Below, in pieces: positions 54,161-61,681 of a DNA stretch of 64,000 nt. Every line of letters begins with the position of its first letter. The stretch's first letter is position 1. The translations under genes were made by a program, and so were the position numbers. The DNA lies in the NCBI GenBank assembly GCA_963972425.1, contig CAXAUF010000002.1, positions 1 through 64,000 on the forward strand, given 5' to 3'. This stretch comes from Algorimicrobium sp002414705. Lineage in GTDB: Bacteria; Bacteroidota; Bacteroidia; Flavobacteriales; Flavobacteriaceae. The notes under the pieces were generated by a model. That model searched no databases. It had not been told where the DNA came from and was given only the letters and a program-made list of their open reading frames with translations.

Positions 54161-54241
54161 AAAAAAAAAAGACCTTAAAAGTAAAACCTTTAAAGCCTTT
54201 TGATTTTTAACTTGTTAAAAACAAGTCACTCGATTAATAGC
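54161..54241 (-). ncRNA. Predicted small RNA A
   Basis: Most diverged copy and closest to the regulator gene. Starts near 54241 with GCUAUUAAUCGAGUGACUUG. It contains an internal hairpin (ACTTGTT/AACAAGT, 54226-54210) and a terminator hairpin (54197-54171) followed by ten U's. Again the stem pairs better on the minus strand (G-U) than on the plus strand (A-C). Confidence 0.55.
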
Positions 54242-54245
54242 ACAG

Positions 54246-54292
54246 TAAATATACGGAATAGTTATTTGCTGTGAAATACGTAGAACTACGTA
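54246..54292 (-). promoter_or_regulatory. Regulated promoter U4 (palindrome P4)
   Basis: Palindrome TACGTAGAACTACGTA at 54277-54292, only 8 bp after the response-regulator stop codon, then 23 bp and TATATTTA (54253-54246). Confidence 0.65.
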
Positions 54293-54300
54293 TTTTTCAG

Positions 54301-54936
54301 TTAATGTAAAAACTGTTCGTTTTCTTTAGCATATAATGAAAGACTGTTGTGTTTGGATTCCAATTGCAATTTTTTAATAATATTGCTTTTATGTTTTTCA
54401 ATGGTTCTTCCAGAAACGGATAAGGCATTACCTATTTCATTAGCGGTTTTATTCTGAGCAATTAAAGCTAGAACTTTAATTTCAGTTTTTGTCAAATCGT
54501 TTAATGCATTTGGTTTTTGTGAGTTTGTCTGGGGATTTAAATATAAATCTATTTCTTCGCTAAAATAAGGTTTGTTATTAATAACATTTTGAATACAAAA
54601 CTCAATTTCTTCAATGGCAAATTCTTTTAAAATATATCCAAAAATTTTTAATTCTTGAGCCTTGTCATATAACCCCTCATCATTATCAAAGGTTATTAGA
54701 ATAATTTTTGTTTTAATACCATTTTTTAAACATTCTTCAGCAACTTCAAGCCCAGACATAAAAGGCATTCTAATATCCAAAATGGCAATTTCAGGTTTCA
54801 GCTTTATAATTAAATTATAAGCTTCTTTACCGTCTTCTGCACTACCTAATATGTTGTACCCTTTAGATTTAAGAAAGTCGTGGAGTCCACGTAACATAAG
54901 TGGATGATCATCGGCTATAATTATAGAAGTTTGCAT
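54301..54936 (-). CDS. NarL/LuxR-type orphan response regulator
   Basis: 211 residues. Receiver domain: D9-D10, phospho-acceptor D54 (IAILDIRMPFMSG), Thr in ILITFD and Lys in GYILKE. The C-terminal GerE-type HTH (about 145-205) reads LTKTEIKVLALIAQNKTANEIGNALSVSGRTIEKHKSNIIKKL. Regulators of this class bind 7-2-7 inverted heptamers; four such sites lie directly downstream. No histidine kinase gene is adjacent, so its sensor is elsewhere. Its own promoter appears to be TATCTTTA at 54972-54965, without a palindrome. Confidence 0.93.
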   Translation of the reverse strand: MQTSIIIADDHPLMLRGLHDFLKSKGYNILGSAEDGKEAYNLIIKLKPEIAILDIRMPFMSGLEVAEECLKNGIKTKIILITFDNDEGLYDKAQELKIFGYILKEFAIEEIEFCIQNVINNKPYFSEEIDLYLNPQTNSQKPNALNDLTKTEIKVLALIAQNKTANEIGNALSVSGRTIEKHKSNIIKKLQLESKHNSLSLYAKENEQFLH

Positions 54937-55001
54937 GTTGAGGTTAGTTTGTAGGAATTTAGAATAAAGATAAGTGTTTTTAAAATTATAGCTTGTATTA
55001 G

Positions 55002-55457
55002 CTAAAGTTTTAAATATAGATATTTCTTCTCATAATCAATAACACCTTTTCCTTTCCGTAAAATGTCCGCCCCAATAATACCATCAACAGGTTTTGCATT
55101 ATGACTAACTAATGCTGTATTAACATGTGTTAGGTTAAATAATATAAGTGGTACTTTGTCGTGTTTCCATTTTCCAATTTTAACACTATTTTTTTTAGAT
55201 AATTGAGTTACCATATCAATGGCGCCAGCACCAGCGGCTTTTATTTCAGAATCCTTAACTTTCAATTTAAAAGTTTCAATAGCTTCAAAACCTACACATG
55301 AACTAGAGGCTCCAGTGTCTAAAATAAAAAGGCCTTTAACACCATTTATAGTAGACTTTATTTCAAAATGATTGGTCTTTGTCAATTTTAGTTTAATTTT
55401 CGTGTAGCCTTTTTCTAAAAGAAAATCTTTTAAACTTATTCTTATTTTATCGCTCAT
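55002..55457 (-). CDS. Retropepsin-like aspartic protease
   Basis: 151 residues. GLFILDTGASSSCVG near residue 45 is the clan AA catalytic D-T-G-A/S motif, followed by hydrophobic-Gly strands (DGIIGADIL) that complete the fold. Only one DTG is present, so it would act as a homodimer. There is no signal peptide. Substrates are unknown. It lies upstream of the response-regulator gene on the same strand with a 65-bp gap that carries the regulator promoter, so they are probably not cotranscribed. Confidence 0.85.
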   Translation of the reverse strand: MSDKIRISLKDFLLEKGYTKIKLKLTKTNHFEIKSTINGVKGLFILDTGASSSCVGFEAIETFKLKVKDSEIKAAGAGAIDMVTQLSKKNSVKIGKWKHDKVPLILFNLTHVNTALVSHNAKPVDGIIGADILRKGKGVIDYEKKYLYLKL

Positions 55458-55630
55458 TGTTTGGTTTTCGGGAAAATCAAAAATACCTATAAATAATAGG
55501 TTAAAAAAGTTAGGCAGAATTTTTAATAGGTGTTAGACATACTATTTTAAAAAAAGTGTTTTAAAAATAACATTTTCAGTTCAAATTAAAATTATAAAGT
55601 AGAAAGGCATCACATTGGTGGTTACTTTTT

Positions 55631-55638
55631 TACTTTTG
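55631..55638 (+). promoter_or_regulatory. Leaderless-type -7 element of tatD
   Basis: TACTTTTG is followed by CAAA and the tatD ATG, the same 4-bp spacing seen at 11784 and 47503. Confidence 0.55.
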
Positions 55639-55642
55639 CAAA

Positions 55643-56410
55643 ATGATAATTACGGATACACATACCCATTTATATAGTGATGCTTTTGATGATGATAGAA
55701 AAGCTATGATTAAACGTGCGATTGACGCTGGCGTTTCCCGATTTTTTATTCCAGCAATAGATTCGTCATATACCAAAGCTATGTTGAAATTGGAAACGGA
55801 TTTTCCAGATCATGTATATTTAATGACGGGTTTGCACCCAACTTCTGTTCAAGAAAATTATCAAGATGAATTAGCGCATGTTGAAGACTTACTTGCACAA
55901 AGAAGTTTTTTTGCTATTGGCGAAATAGGTATTGATTTGTATTGGGATACGTCTACGTTAGAAATTCAAAAGAAAGCCTTCAAACATCAAATTCAATTAG
56001 CTAAAAAATATAAATTACCCATCGTAATTCATTGTCGTGATGCTTTTGATGACATTTTTGAAGTTTTGGAAGACGAAAAATCGGATGATTTATTTGGTAT
56101 TTTTCATTGCTTCACAGGAACATTAGAGCAAGCCAAACAAGCTATTTCTTATAATATGAAATTAGGAATAGGAGGTGTCGTGACTTTTAAAAATGGAAAA
56201 ATTGATCAGTTTCTGAATCAAATCCCATTAAAACATATTGTTTTGGAAACCGATTCGCCTTATCTTGCTCCAAAACCGTTCCGAGGAAAACGAAATGAAA
56301 GTTCATACATTATAAAGGTATTGGAAAAACTATCAGAATTGTATGACTTGCCTAAAGAAGACATAGCTGAAATAACCACGGAAAATTCGAAAGCCATTTT
56401 TCACATATAA
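55643..56410 (+). CDS. tatD: TatD-family metal-dependent DNase
   Basis: 255 residues of the amidohydrolase-type TIM barrel. Metal and catalytic motifs are DTHTHLYSDAF, GLHPTSVQ, GEIGIDLYWD (Glu), PIVIHCRDAFDD and HCFTGTLEQA, ending with ETDSPYLAPKPFRGKRN. TatD enzymes are 3'-5' exonucleases or D-tyrosyl deacylase-like hydrolases involved in DNA damage handling. The asparaginase gene begins 2 bp after its stop. Confidence 0.93.
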   Translation: MIITDTHTHLYSDAFDDDRKAMIKRAIDAGVSRFFIPAIDSSYTKAMLKLETDFPDHVYLMTGLHPTSVQENYQDELAHVEDLLAQRSFFAIGEIGIDLYWDTSTLEIQKKAFKHQIQLAKKYKLPIVIHCRDAFDDIFEVLEDEKSDDLFGIFHCFTGTLEQAKQAISYNMKLGIGGVVTFKNGKIDQFLNQIPLKHIVLETDSPYLAPKPFRGKRNESSYIIKVLEKLSELYDLPKEDIAEITTENSKAIFHI

Positions 56411-56412
56411 AT

Positions 56413-57444
56413 ATGGAAAACACAAGTCCAAAAATTCTTTTAATATATACAGGTGGTACTATTGGGATGATAAAAAACCCAAATACTGGAGCTTTGAAGA
56501 CATTCGACTTTAATAATTTATTAAAACGAATTCCCGAATTAAAGCTTTTAACCTGCCAAATTGAAACTACATCCTTTGAAGAACCCATAGATTCCTCCAA
56601 TATGAGTCCAGAATATTGGGTTCAAATGGCAGAAATAATTGAAACTAATTATGATCTTTTTGATGGTTTTGTAGTTCTTCATGGTAGTGATACCATGAGT
56701 TATACCGCATCTGCATTGAGTTTTATGTTAGAAAATTTAGCAAAACCTGTTATTTTAACAGGATCGCAATTGCCTATTGGAGATTTACGAACCGATGCCA
56801 AAGAAAATTTAATAACCTCTATTCAAATGGCATCTTTACAAGTAAGGAATCGTCCAGTTATTCGGGAAGTCGGTTTGTATTTTGAATACAAATTATATAG
56901 AGGAAACAGAACAACAAAAATTAATGCAGAACATTTTGAAGCTTTTGAAAGTCTAAATTATCCACATTTAGCTGAATCTGGTGTTCATATTACTATTAAC
57001 AATGATGCATTGCTTGTTCCCAATGCTAGAAAAAAATTACGCTTACACAAAACATTTGATACCAATATAGCGCTCATTAAACTGTTTCCAGGTATTTCTA
57101 AAACAATTTTGGAAGGTATTTTACACAATCCGAATGTCAAAGGAGTCGTTCTTGAAACCTATGGAGCTGGAAATGCCTCAACTGAAGATTGGTTTGTGCA
57201 ATTAATAAAGGAAACCATTAAAAAAGGTATTCATGTTATTAATGTAACACAATGTTCAGGAGGAAGTGTTAATATGGGACAGTATGAAACGAGCTCACAA
57301 TTAAAAAATATTGGCGTTATTTCAGGGAAAGACATTACAACAGAAGCGGCAATTACTAAATTAATGTACCTTTTAGGAGAGAAAGTTTCCCAAAAAACCT
57401 TCAAAACAGTTTTTGAAACTGCTTTAAGAGGAGAAATGGCGTAA
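56413..57444 (+). CDS. ansA: Type I (cytoplasmic) L-asparaginase
   Basis: 343 residues. Catalytic Thr motifs are LLIYTGGTIGMIKN (near residue 12) and FVVLHGSDTMSYTASAL; Lys in DLRTDAKENLITS. There is no signal peptide, as expected for the cytoplasmic type. It hydrolyses asparagine to aspartate and ammonia. Operon with tatD. Confidence 0.93.
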   Translation: MENTSPKILLIYTGGTIGMIKNPNTGALKTFDFNNLLKRIPELKLLTCQIETTSFEEPIDSSNMSPEYWVQMAEIIETNYDLFDGFVVLHGSDTMSYTASALSFMLENLAKPVILTGSQLPIGDLRTDAKENLITSIQMASLQVRNRPVIREVGLYFEYKLYRGNRTTKINAEHFEAFESLNYPHLAESGVHITINNDALLVPNARKKLRLHKTFDTNIALIKLFPGISKTILEGILHNPNVKGVVLETYGAGNASTEDWFVQLIKETIKKGIHVINVTQCSGGSVNMGQYETSSQLKNIGVISGKDITTEAAITKLMYLLGEKVSQKTFKTVFETALRGEMA

Positions 57445-57515
57445 AATTAACTCACAAAATTTTCGCCTTATAAAGATTTTTCGTTATTTGGCTCCCTGTA
57501 AGAAAAACTTAATAC

Positions 57516-57603
57516 AGAGAGGTGGCCGAGCGGTCGAAGGCGCACGCCTGGAAAGCGTGTATACCTCAAAAGGGTATCGAGGGTTCGAATCCCTTCCTCT
57601 CTG
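57516..57603 (+). tRNA. tRNA-Ser (anticodon GGA)
   Basis: 88 nt. Acceptor AGAGAGG (57516-57522) pairs with CCTCTCT (57596-57602), discriminator G. Anticodon stem CACGC/GCGTG surrounds the loop CTGGAAA, anticodon GGA at 57550-57552. A long variable arm (TATACC...GGGTAT) and the GGTTCGAATCC T-loop complete a class II serine tRNA. CCA is not encoded. Confidence 0.95.
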
Positions 57604-57704
57604 CTAAAGTGTTTTTTGGTAGTGGTTTGTAAACCACATATTTAGTGATAATTTAATAGCAATAACATATTAAGTTGTCTCTCAAAAAGCCCGAAATCCT
57701 TTTG

Positions 57705-57760
57705 TTACAGTAGTGTTTTTAGTAAGTAAGATTAAAAAGACTTACATAACTCTACTGTAA
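57705..57760 (+). repeat. Nested inverted repeat upstream of exbB
   Basis: Outer arms TTACAGTAG (57705-57713) and CTACTGTAA (57752-57760) enclose inner arms GTAAGT (57722-57727) and ACTTAC (57740-57745). It lies between tRNA-Ser and the exbB promoter and could be a weak terminator, a structured leader or a protein site. Nearby GTGGTTTGTAAACCAC (about 57619) is another perfect palindrome. Confidence 0.45.
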
Positions 57761-57830
57761 TTTTAATTTTTTAATTACAATTTTTTTATATCTTTAACAC
57801 TTTAACTAATAAAATTAAGAACAAGAACAA

Positions 57831-58607
57831 ATGAAAAGATTATTTTCTATCCTAGCCATCATGTGTTTTGTGGCATTCGGAACAGCTAACGCAACTACAA
57901 GTGCAATTTCAAGTGCAAACACAGTTGTTACTTCAATTCAAGACGATGCCGCAGAAGATGTTGCAGCAGAAGAGTCATTAGGATTTCACCAGGAATTAAA
58001 AAAACGATTCATAGAAGGTGGTCCAGGTTTTATGGGAATTGTATTATTATGTTTAATTCTAGGTTTAGCAATTGCTATTGAGAGAATTATCTTTTTAAAC
58101 CTTTCTTCAACAAACACTAAAAAATTAACACAAGACGTAGAAGATGCATTACAATCAGGTGGTGTTGAAGCTGCAAAAGAAGTTTGTAGAAATACAAAAG
58201 GACCAGTTGCATCTATTTTCTATCAAGGTTTAGATAGAACTGATGAAGGGCTTGAAGCTGCTGAAAAAGCGGTTATTGCTTATGGTGGTGTTCAAATGGG
58301 ACAACTAGAAAAAAATGTATCTTGGATTTCATTATTTATTGCATTGGCTCCTATGTTAGGATTCATGGGTACGGTAATTGGTATGATTCAAGCATTCGAT
58401 AAAATTCAAGCTGCTGGTGATATGCAACCGTCTTTAGTTGCGGGTGGTATTAAAGTAGCACTTTTAACAACCGTATTTGGTTTAATTGTTGCTATTATTC
58501 TTCAAATCTTTTACAATTACATCATCGCTAAAATTGACAGTATTGTTAATGATATGGAAGATGCATCCATTACTTTAATGGATTTATTGATTAGACACAA
58601 GAAGTAA
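57831..58607 (+). CDS. exbB: ExbB/TolQ/MotA-type proton channel protein
   Basis: 258 residues. An N-terminal signal-like helix (MKRLFSILAIMCFVAFGTANA) and a linker precede three helices, with the MotA/TolQ signature WISLFIALAPMLGFMGTVIGMIQAFD and GGIKVALLTTVFGLIVAIILQI. The extra N-terminal segment is usual in Bacteroidota. With the ExbD proteins downstream it converts proton flow into movement for TonB-dependent transport or other envelope work. TATCTTTA (57788 region) may be its -7 element. First gene of a five-gene cluster. Confidence 0.92.
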   Translation: MKRLFSILAIMCFVAFGTANATTSAISSANTVVTSIQDDAAEDVAAEESLGFHQELKKRFIEGGPGFMGIVLLCLILGLAIAIERIIFLNLSSTNTKKLTQDVEDALQSGGVEAAKEVCRNTKGPVASIFYQGLDRTDEGLEAAEKAVIAYGGVQMGQLEKNVSWISLFIALAPMLGFMGTVIGMIQAFDKIQAAGDMQPSLVAGGIKVALLTTVFGLIVAIILQIFYNYIIAKIDSIVNDMEDASITLMDLLIRHKK

Positions 58608-58634
58608 TAATTAACCGCAATAATTTTTTAAATT

Positions 58635-59087
58635 ATGAATTTACACAAAATTTTAAAAATCTTGGCAGGAATCCTAGGTCTTCTAGGTATTATATTCCTG
58701 GTAAGAATAATATCTGAAGGTGATGAAGCGATAAAATCTGCAGCATTAAGTGGCGATACAGCCATTGTAGATCCTTTAGCCTTTGTAGCTTATGCTATTA
58801 TGATCATTACGGTTTTATTTGTACTAATCTTTGTTTTAAAGAACTTATTTACAAATACGGCTACGCTTAAAAACACACTTATTAGTGTAGGTGTTTTTGC
58901 AGCAGTATTAATCATTGCTTATGCTGTTTCAGGTGGTGATGCTACTCCTTATTTTTATAATGGAATAGAAGCAACATCTGGCGAATCGCAAATGGTTGGC
59001 GCTGGCTTAATAGCGTTCTACATTCTAATAGCTTCAGCTGCGGTAATTATGTTATTATCGGGCGTTAAAAAACTAACGAATAAATAA
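58635..59087 (+). CDS. Four-helix membrane protein between exbB and exbD
   Basis: 150 residues with four membrane helices (about 7-25, 52-72, 82-100, 122-142) and short polar loops (GDATPYFYNGIEATSGESQMVGAG). I do not know a function; its conserved place between ExbB and ExbD genes suggests a subunit or assembly factor for this motor. Starts 27 bp after exbB and ends 2 bp before exbD. Confidence 0.75.
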   Translation: MNLHKILKILAGILGLLGIIFLVRIISEGDEAIKSAALSGDTAIVDPLAFVAYAIMIITVLFVLIFVLKNLFTNTATLKNTLISVGVFAAVLIIAYAVSGGDATPYFYNGIEATSGESQMVGAGLIAFYILIASAAVIMLLSGVKKLTNK

Positions 59088-59089
59088 TT

Positions 59090-59725
59090 ATGGCAAAAAG
59101 AGCAGCACCAGAAGTTAATGCAGGCTCCATGGCCGACATTGCTTTTTTACTATTGATTTTCTTCTTGGTAACTACAACTATTGAGGTAGACTCTGGTCTA
59201 AACCGAAAGTTGCCACCAATTGAAGAAACGGAACCACCTATTATTAAAGAAAGAAATATTTTTCAACTTACTGTTAACGGAAATAATGAATTGTTTTTGA
59301 AAGCCGCAGGAAGTGAAGGAGATTTAATAAAGCTTAAAGATTTGCGTAAAACTGCTGTTGCCTTTTTGGATAATGGTGGTGGTAAAGGCGAGGATGCATG
59401 TAAATCCTGTAAAGGTAAGCGTAATCCAGAATCATCTGATAATTTCCAGAAAGCCATTATTTCTTTACAAAATGATAGAGGAACAAGTTATGAAACCTAT
59501 ATAGCGGTTCAAAACGAGATTATTGCAGCATATAACGTGTTACGTAATCGTGAGTTTGAATTAAAATACCCAAATTTAGGTGTTAACTTTGTAGAAGCAG
59601 ATAACGAATATAACGATGCAAGAACATCGCCTTCCAGAAAAGCACAATTAAAAGATAAAATAGAAGATATTAAACTTTTAATACCGCAGAAATTTTCGGA
59701 AGCAGAACCAAAAAAGTCTAATTAG
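59090..59725 (+). CDS. ExbD-like biopolymer transport protein with CxxC insert
   Basis: 211 residues. The ExbD helix near the N-terminus (GSMADIAFLLLIFFLVTTTIEVDSG) carries the essential proton-binding Asp (residue 17-18 region). The periplasmic domain is longer than in E. coli ExbD and contains a CKSCKGKRNPESSDNF segment around residue 103-118, perhaps a metal or disulfide site. The C-terminal third is an extra helical, charged extension ending in KFSEAEPKKSN. Second gene of the motor core; followed 16 bp later by another exbD. Confidence 0.88.
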   Translation: MAKRAAPEVNAGSMADIAFLLLIFFLVTTTIEVDSGLNRKLPPIEETEPPIIKERNIFQLTVNGNNELFLKAAGSEGDLIKLKDLRKTAVAFLDNGGGKGEDACKSCKGKRNPESSDNFQKAIISLQNDRGTSYETYIAVQNEIIAAYNVLRNREFELKYPNLGVNFVEADNEYNDARTSPSRKAQLKDKIEDIKLLIPQKFSEAEPKKSN

Positions 59726-59741
59726 ATAAACCATAATATTT

Positions 59742-60224
59742 ATGTCTAAATTTAAAAAGAAAAAAGATGGAGGCTTACCAGCCATATCTACAGCATCATT
59801 ACCTGATATTGTATTTATGTTGTTATTCTTCTTTATGGTTGCTACAGTTATGCGTCAGAATACATTAAAAATTCAAAATAGTTTGCCAGCAGCTGATCAA
59901 GTAGAGAAGCTAGCTAAACGTAACCTATTAATGTATATCTATGCAGGGAAACCAAGTAGTGCTTATAAACAGTTTGGATCTGAAGCGCGTATACAGCTAA
60001 ATGATAAATTTGCTGATGTGTCTGAAATTCCAGCTTTTATAGCAGCCGAACGTGCTGATAAGCGTGAAGAGGAAGTTCCTTTTTTAACAACTGTTTTAAG
60101 TGTAGATAAAGAAACTAACATGGGTCTTGTGTCTGATGTAAAACAAAAATTGCGTGAAGTAAACGCGCTTAAAATAAATTACAAGACTAGAAAGGGAGAT
60201 GCCCTACAAAGTCTAAAACAATAA
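59742..60224 (+). CDS. exbD: ExbD-like biopolymer transport protein, second copy
   Basis: 160 residues, a conventional ExbD: basic N-terminus (MSKFKKKKDGG), a single helix with the proton-binding Asp (ASLPDIVFMLLFFFMVATVMR) and a periplasmic domain. Paired ExbD paralogues beside one ExbB are usual in Bacteroidota. Followed by a strong terminator. Confidence 0.9.
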   Translation: MSKFKKKKDGGLPAISTASLPDIVFMLLFFFMVATVMRQNTLKIQNSLPAADQVEKLAKRNLLMYIYAGKPSSAYKQFGSEARIQLNDKFADVSEIPAFIAAERADKREEEVPFLTTVLSVDKETNMGLVSDVKQKLREVNALKINYKTRKGDALQSLKQ

Positions 60225-60245
60225 AGTATTCTTAATTTTATAATT

Positions 60246-60279
60246 AAAGGCGTTTTGAGAAATCTAAACGCCTTTTTTT
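60246..60279 (+). terminator. Terminator after exbD
   Basis: AGGCGTTT pairs with AAACGCCT around a 10-base loop, followed by TTTTTTT. porT downstream therefore needs its own promoter. Confidence 0.75.
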
Positions 60280-60312
60280 GTATTTTAAACCCATTATTAT
60301 TTCTATTCTTAC

Positions 60313-61023
60313 ATGAAAAAATGGTTTTTATTTACATTATTCTTTGCAACACTATATAATACGTTTGCACAGCTAGAAGAATTAGCTAAAGACTCTTTAG
60401 CTAACGAGGTGGACACTAAATATAGAGAAGATCAATTTTACTTGGCAATAACCTATAATTTATTAGGAAACAAACCAGATCAAGTATCGCAGAGTGGATT
60501 TTCTAGTGGATTTCATTTTGGGTTTATTCGCGATTTCCCTATTAATAAACGCCGTAATGTTGCATTTGGTGTAGGTTTAGGATTATCGTCTAATTCCTTT
60601 AATCATAATTTCCTGATTACTAAAAATGATGCTGGTAATTTAGATTACTTGGTGTTGGATAAGACAGATATTAATTATACAAAGAATAAGTTTACTACCT
60701 ATATGGTGGAATTGCCCTTGCAATTTCGTTGGCGAACTTCAACCGCTGAAGAATATAAATTCTGGCGCATCTACACAGGTGTTAATATTGGGTATTTACT
60801 GTATAATTCCTCCAAATTTCGAGGCGATTTAGGGACTATTAAAAACAGTAAGATTGATTCTTTTAACGACTTCCAATATGGATTTACCATGAGTGCTGGT
60901 TATAATACATGGAATATCTATTTTTATTATGGATTGAATTCTATATTTAATAACGTAAGCGTAAATAACCAATCTGTTGATATGAATGCCCTTAAAGTAG
61001 GACTCATATTTTATATTCTTTAG
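60313..61023 (+). CDS. porT: PorT-like outer-membrane protein (type IX secretion)
   Basis: 236 residues: signal peptide (to about residue 19, NTFAQL), then an eight-stranded barrel. Segments HFGFIRDFPINKRRNVAFGVGLGLSSNSF, VELPLQFRWRTSTAEEYKFWRIYTGVNIGY and QYGFTMSAGYNTWNIYFYYGLN fit PorT, an outer-membrane component needed for T9SS. At least two T9SS cargo proteins are encoded in this window. The assignment rests on length, topology and position after exbD. Confidence 0.75.
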   Translation: MKKWFLFTLFFATLYNTFAQLEELAKDSLANEVDTKYREDQFYLAITYNLLGNKPDQVSQSGFSSGFHFGFIRDFPINKRRNVAFGVGLGLSSNSFNHNFLITKNDAGNLDYLVLDKTDINYTKNKFTTYMVELPLQFRWRTSTAEEYKFWRIYTGVNIGYLLYNSSKFRGDLGTIKNSKIDSFNDFQYGFTMSAGYNTWNIYFYYGLNSIFNNVSVNNQSVDMNALKVGLIFYIL

Positions 61024-61072
61024 TCAGTTTTATATTAGTTACGATGACTAGTTTTGTCTATTTCCATATTTT

Positions 61073-61681
61073 TCACAACCAATAATTCACCAAAATTAAT
61101 TGCGGAATTAGACCTATAAAAAAACCTGTAATTAATTCTGGATAGGTATGTGCTTTTAAGTGCAACCTGGAAGTGGCAATAGCTCCAATAAGTATCACTA
61201 TTAGCGCAAGTGTTCCATTTATATTTATACTAAAATGTATACTTAAAGCCAAATAAAACATAAAGACGCCAGATACAGCCATCATGTGAATACTAGCCTT
61301 AAACTTTAATATAGCCAGAATTAAGCAGCTTAATGTGGACAGTAAAATACCAAGAAAAAAGAAATACAATTCAATAATTTCATGACTCGGTAGCACGCGA
61401 ATAATAATTAGAAGCGTAATAATACCATTTAAAACCAGTGGAAAAATACGCTCTTTAGTAGATTGTAAGTATATAGAATCTGTTTTACCCAAAGACTTTA
61501 ATAAGAAATAAAGTAATATAGGAAGTAAAATGGTTAATATAAATAACGAAACCACTTTGGCTTGGATAATCTCCATGGGTAAATACCTTGGCGATTTTGA
61601 AAAATAGAAAATCACACCCAATAAAGGCATCACAATAGGATGGAAAATAAACGAAATACTTCTTAATATAAAATTCATCAA
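61073..61681 (-). CDS. PAP2-like integral membrane phosphatase
   Basis: 202 residues with six membrane helices. KASIHMMAVSGVFMFYLAL and IATSRLHLKAHTYPELITGFFIG resemble the PSGH and SRxxxxxH motifs of PAP2-type acid phosphatases in a degenerate form: the first signature Lys-x6-Arg-Pro is not evident. It may dephosphorylate lipid carriers or be catalytically changed. It overlaps rpoN by 4 bp and is probably cotranscribed with it. Confidence 0.6.
   Translation of the reverse strand: MMNFILRSISFIFHPIVMPLLGVIFYFSKSPRYLPMEIIQAKVVSLFILTILLPILLYFLLKSLGKTDSIYLQSTKERIFPLVLNGIITLLIIIRVLPSHEIIELYFFFLGILLSTLSCLILAILKFKASIHMMAVSGVFMFYLALSIHFSININGTLALIVILIGAIATSRLHLKAHTYPELITGFFIGLIPQLILVNYWL

Noticed and set aside
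53824..54292. CRISPR array
   Set aside because: The repeated unit is a 16-bp palindrome at 146-157 bp intervals, with promoter and terminator conserved between copies; spacers are not unique sequences and there are no cas genes.
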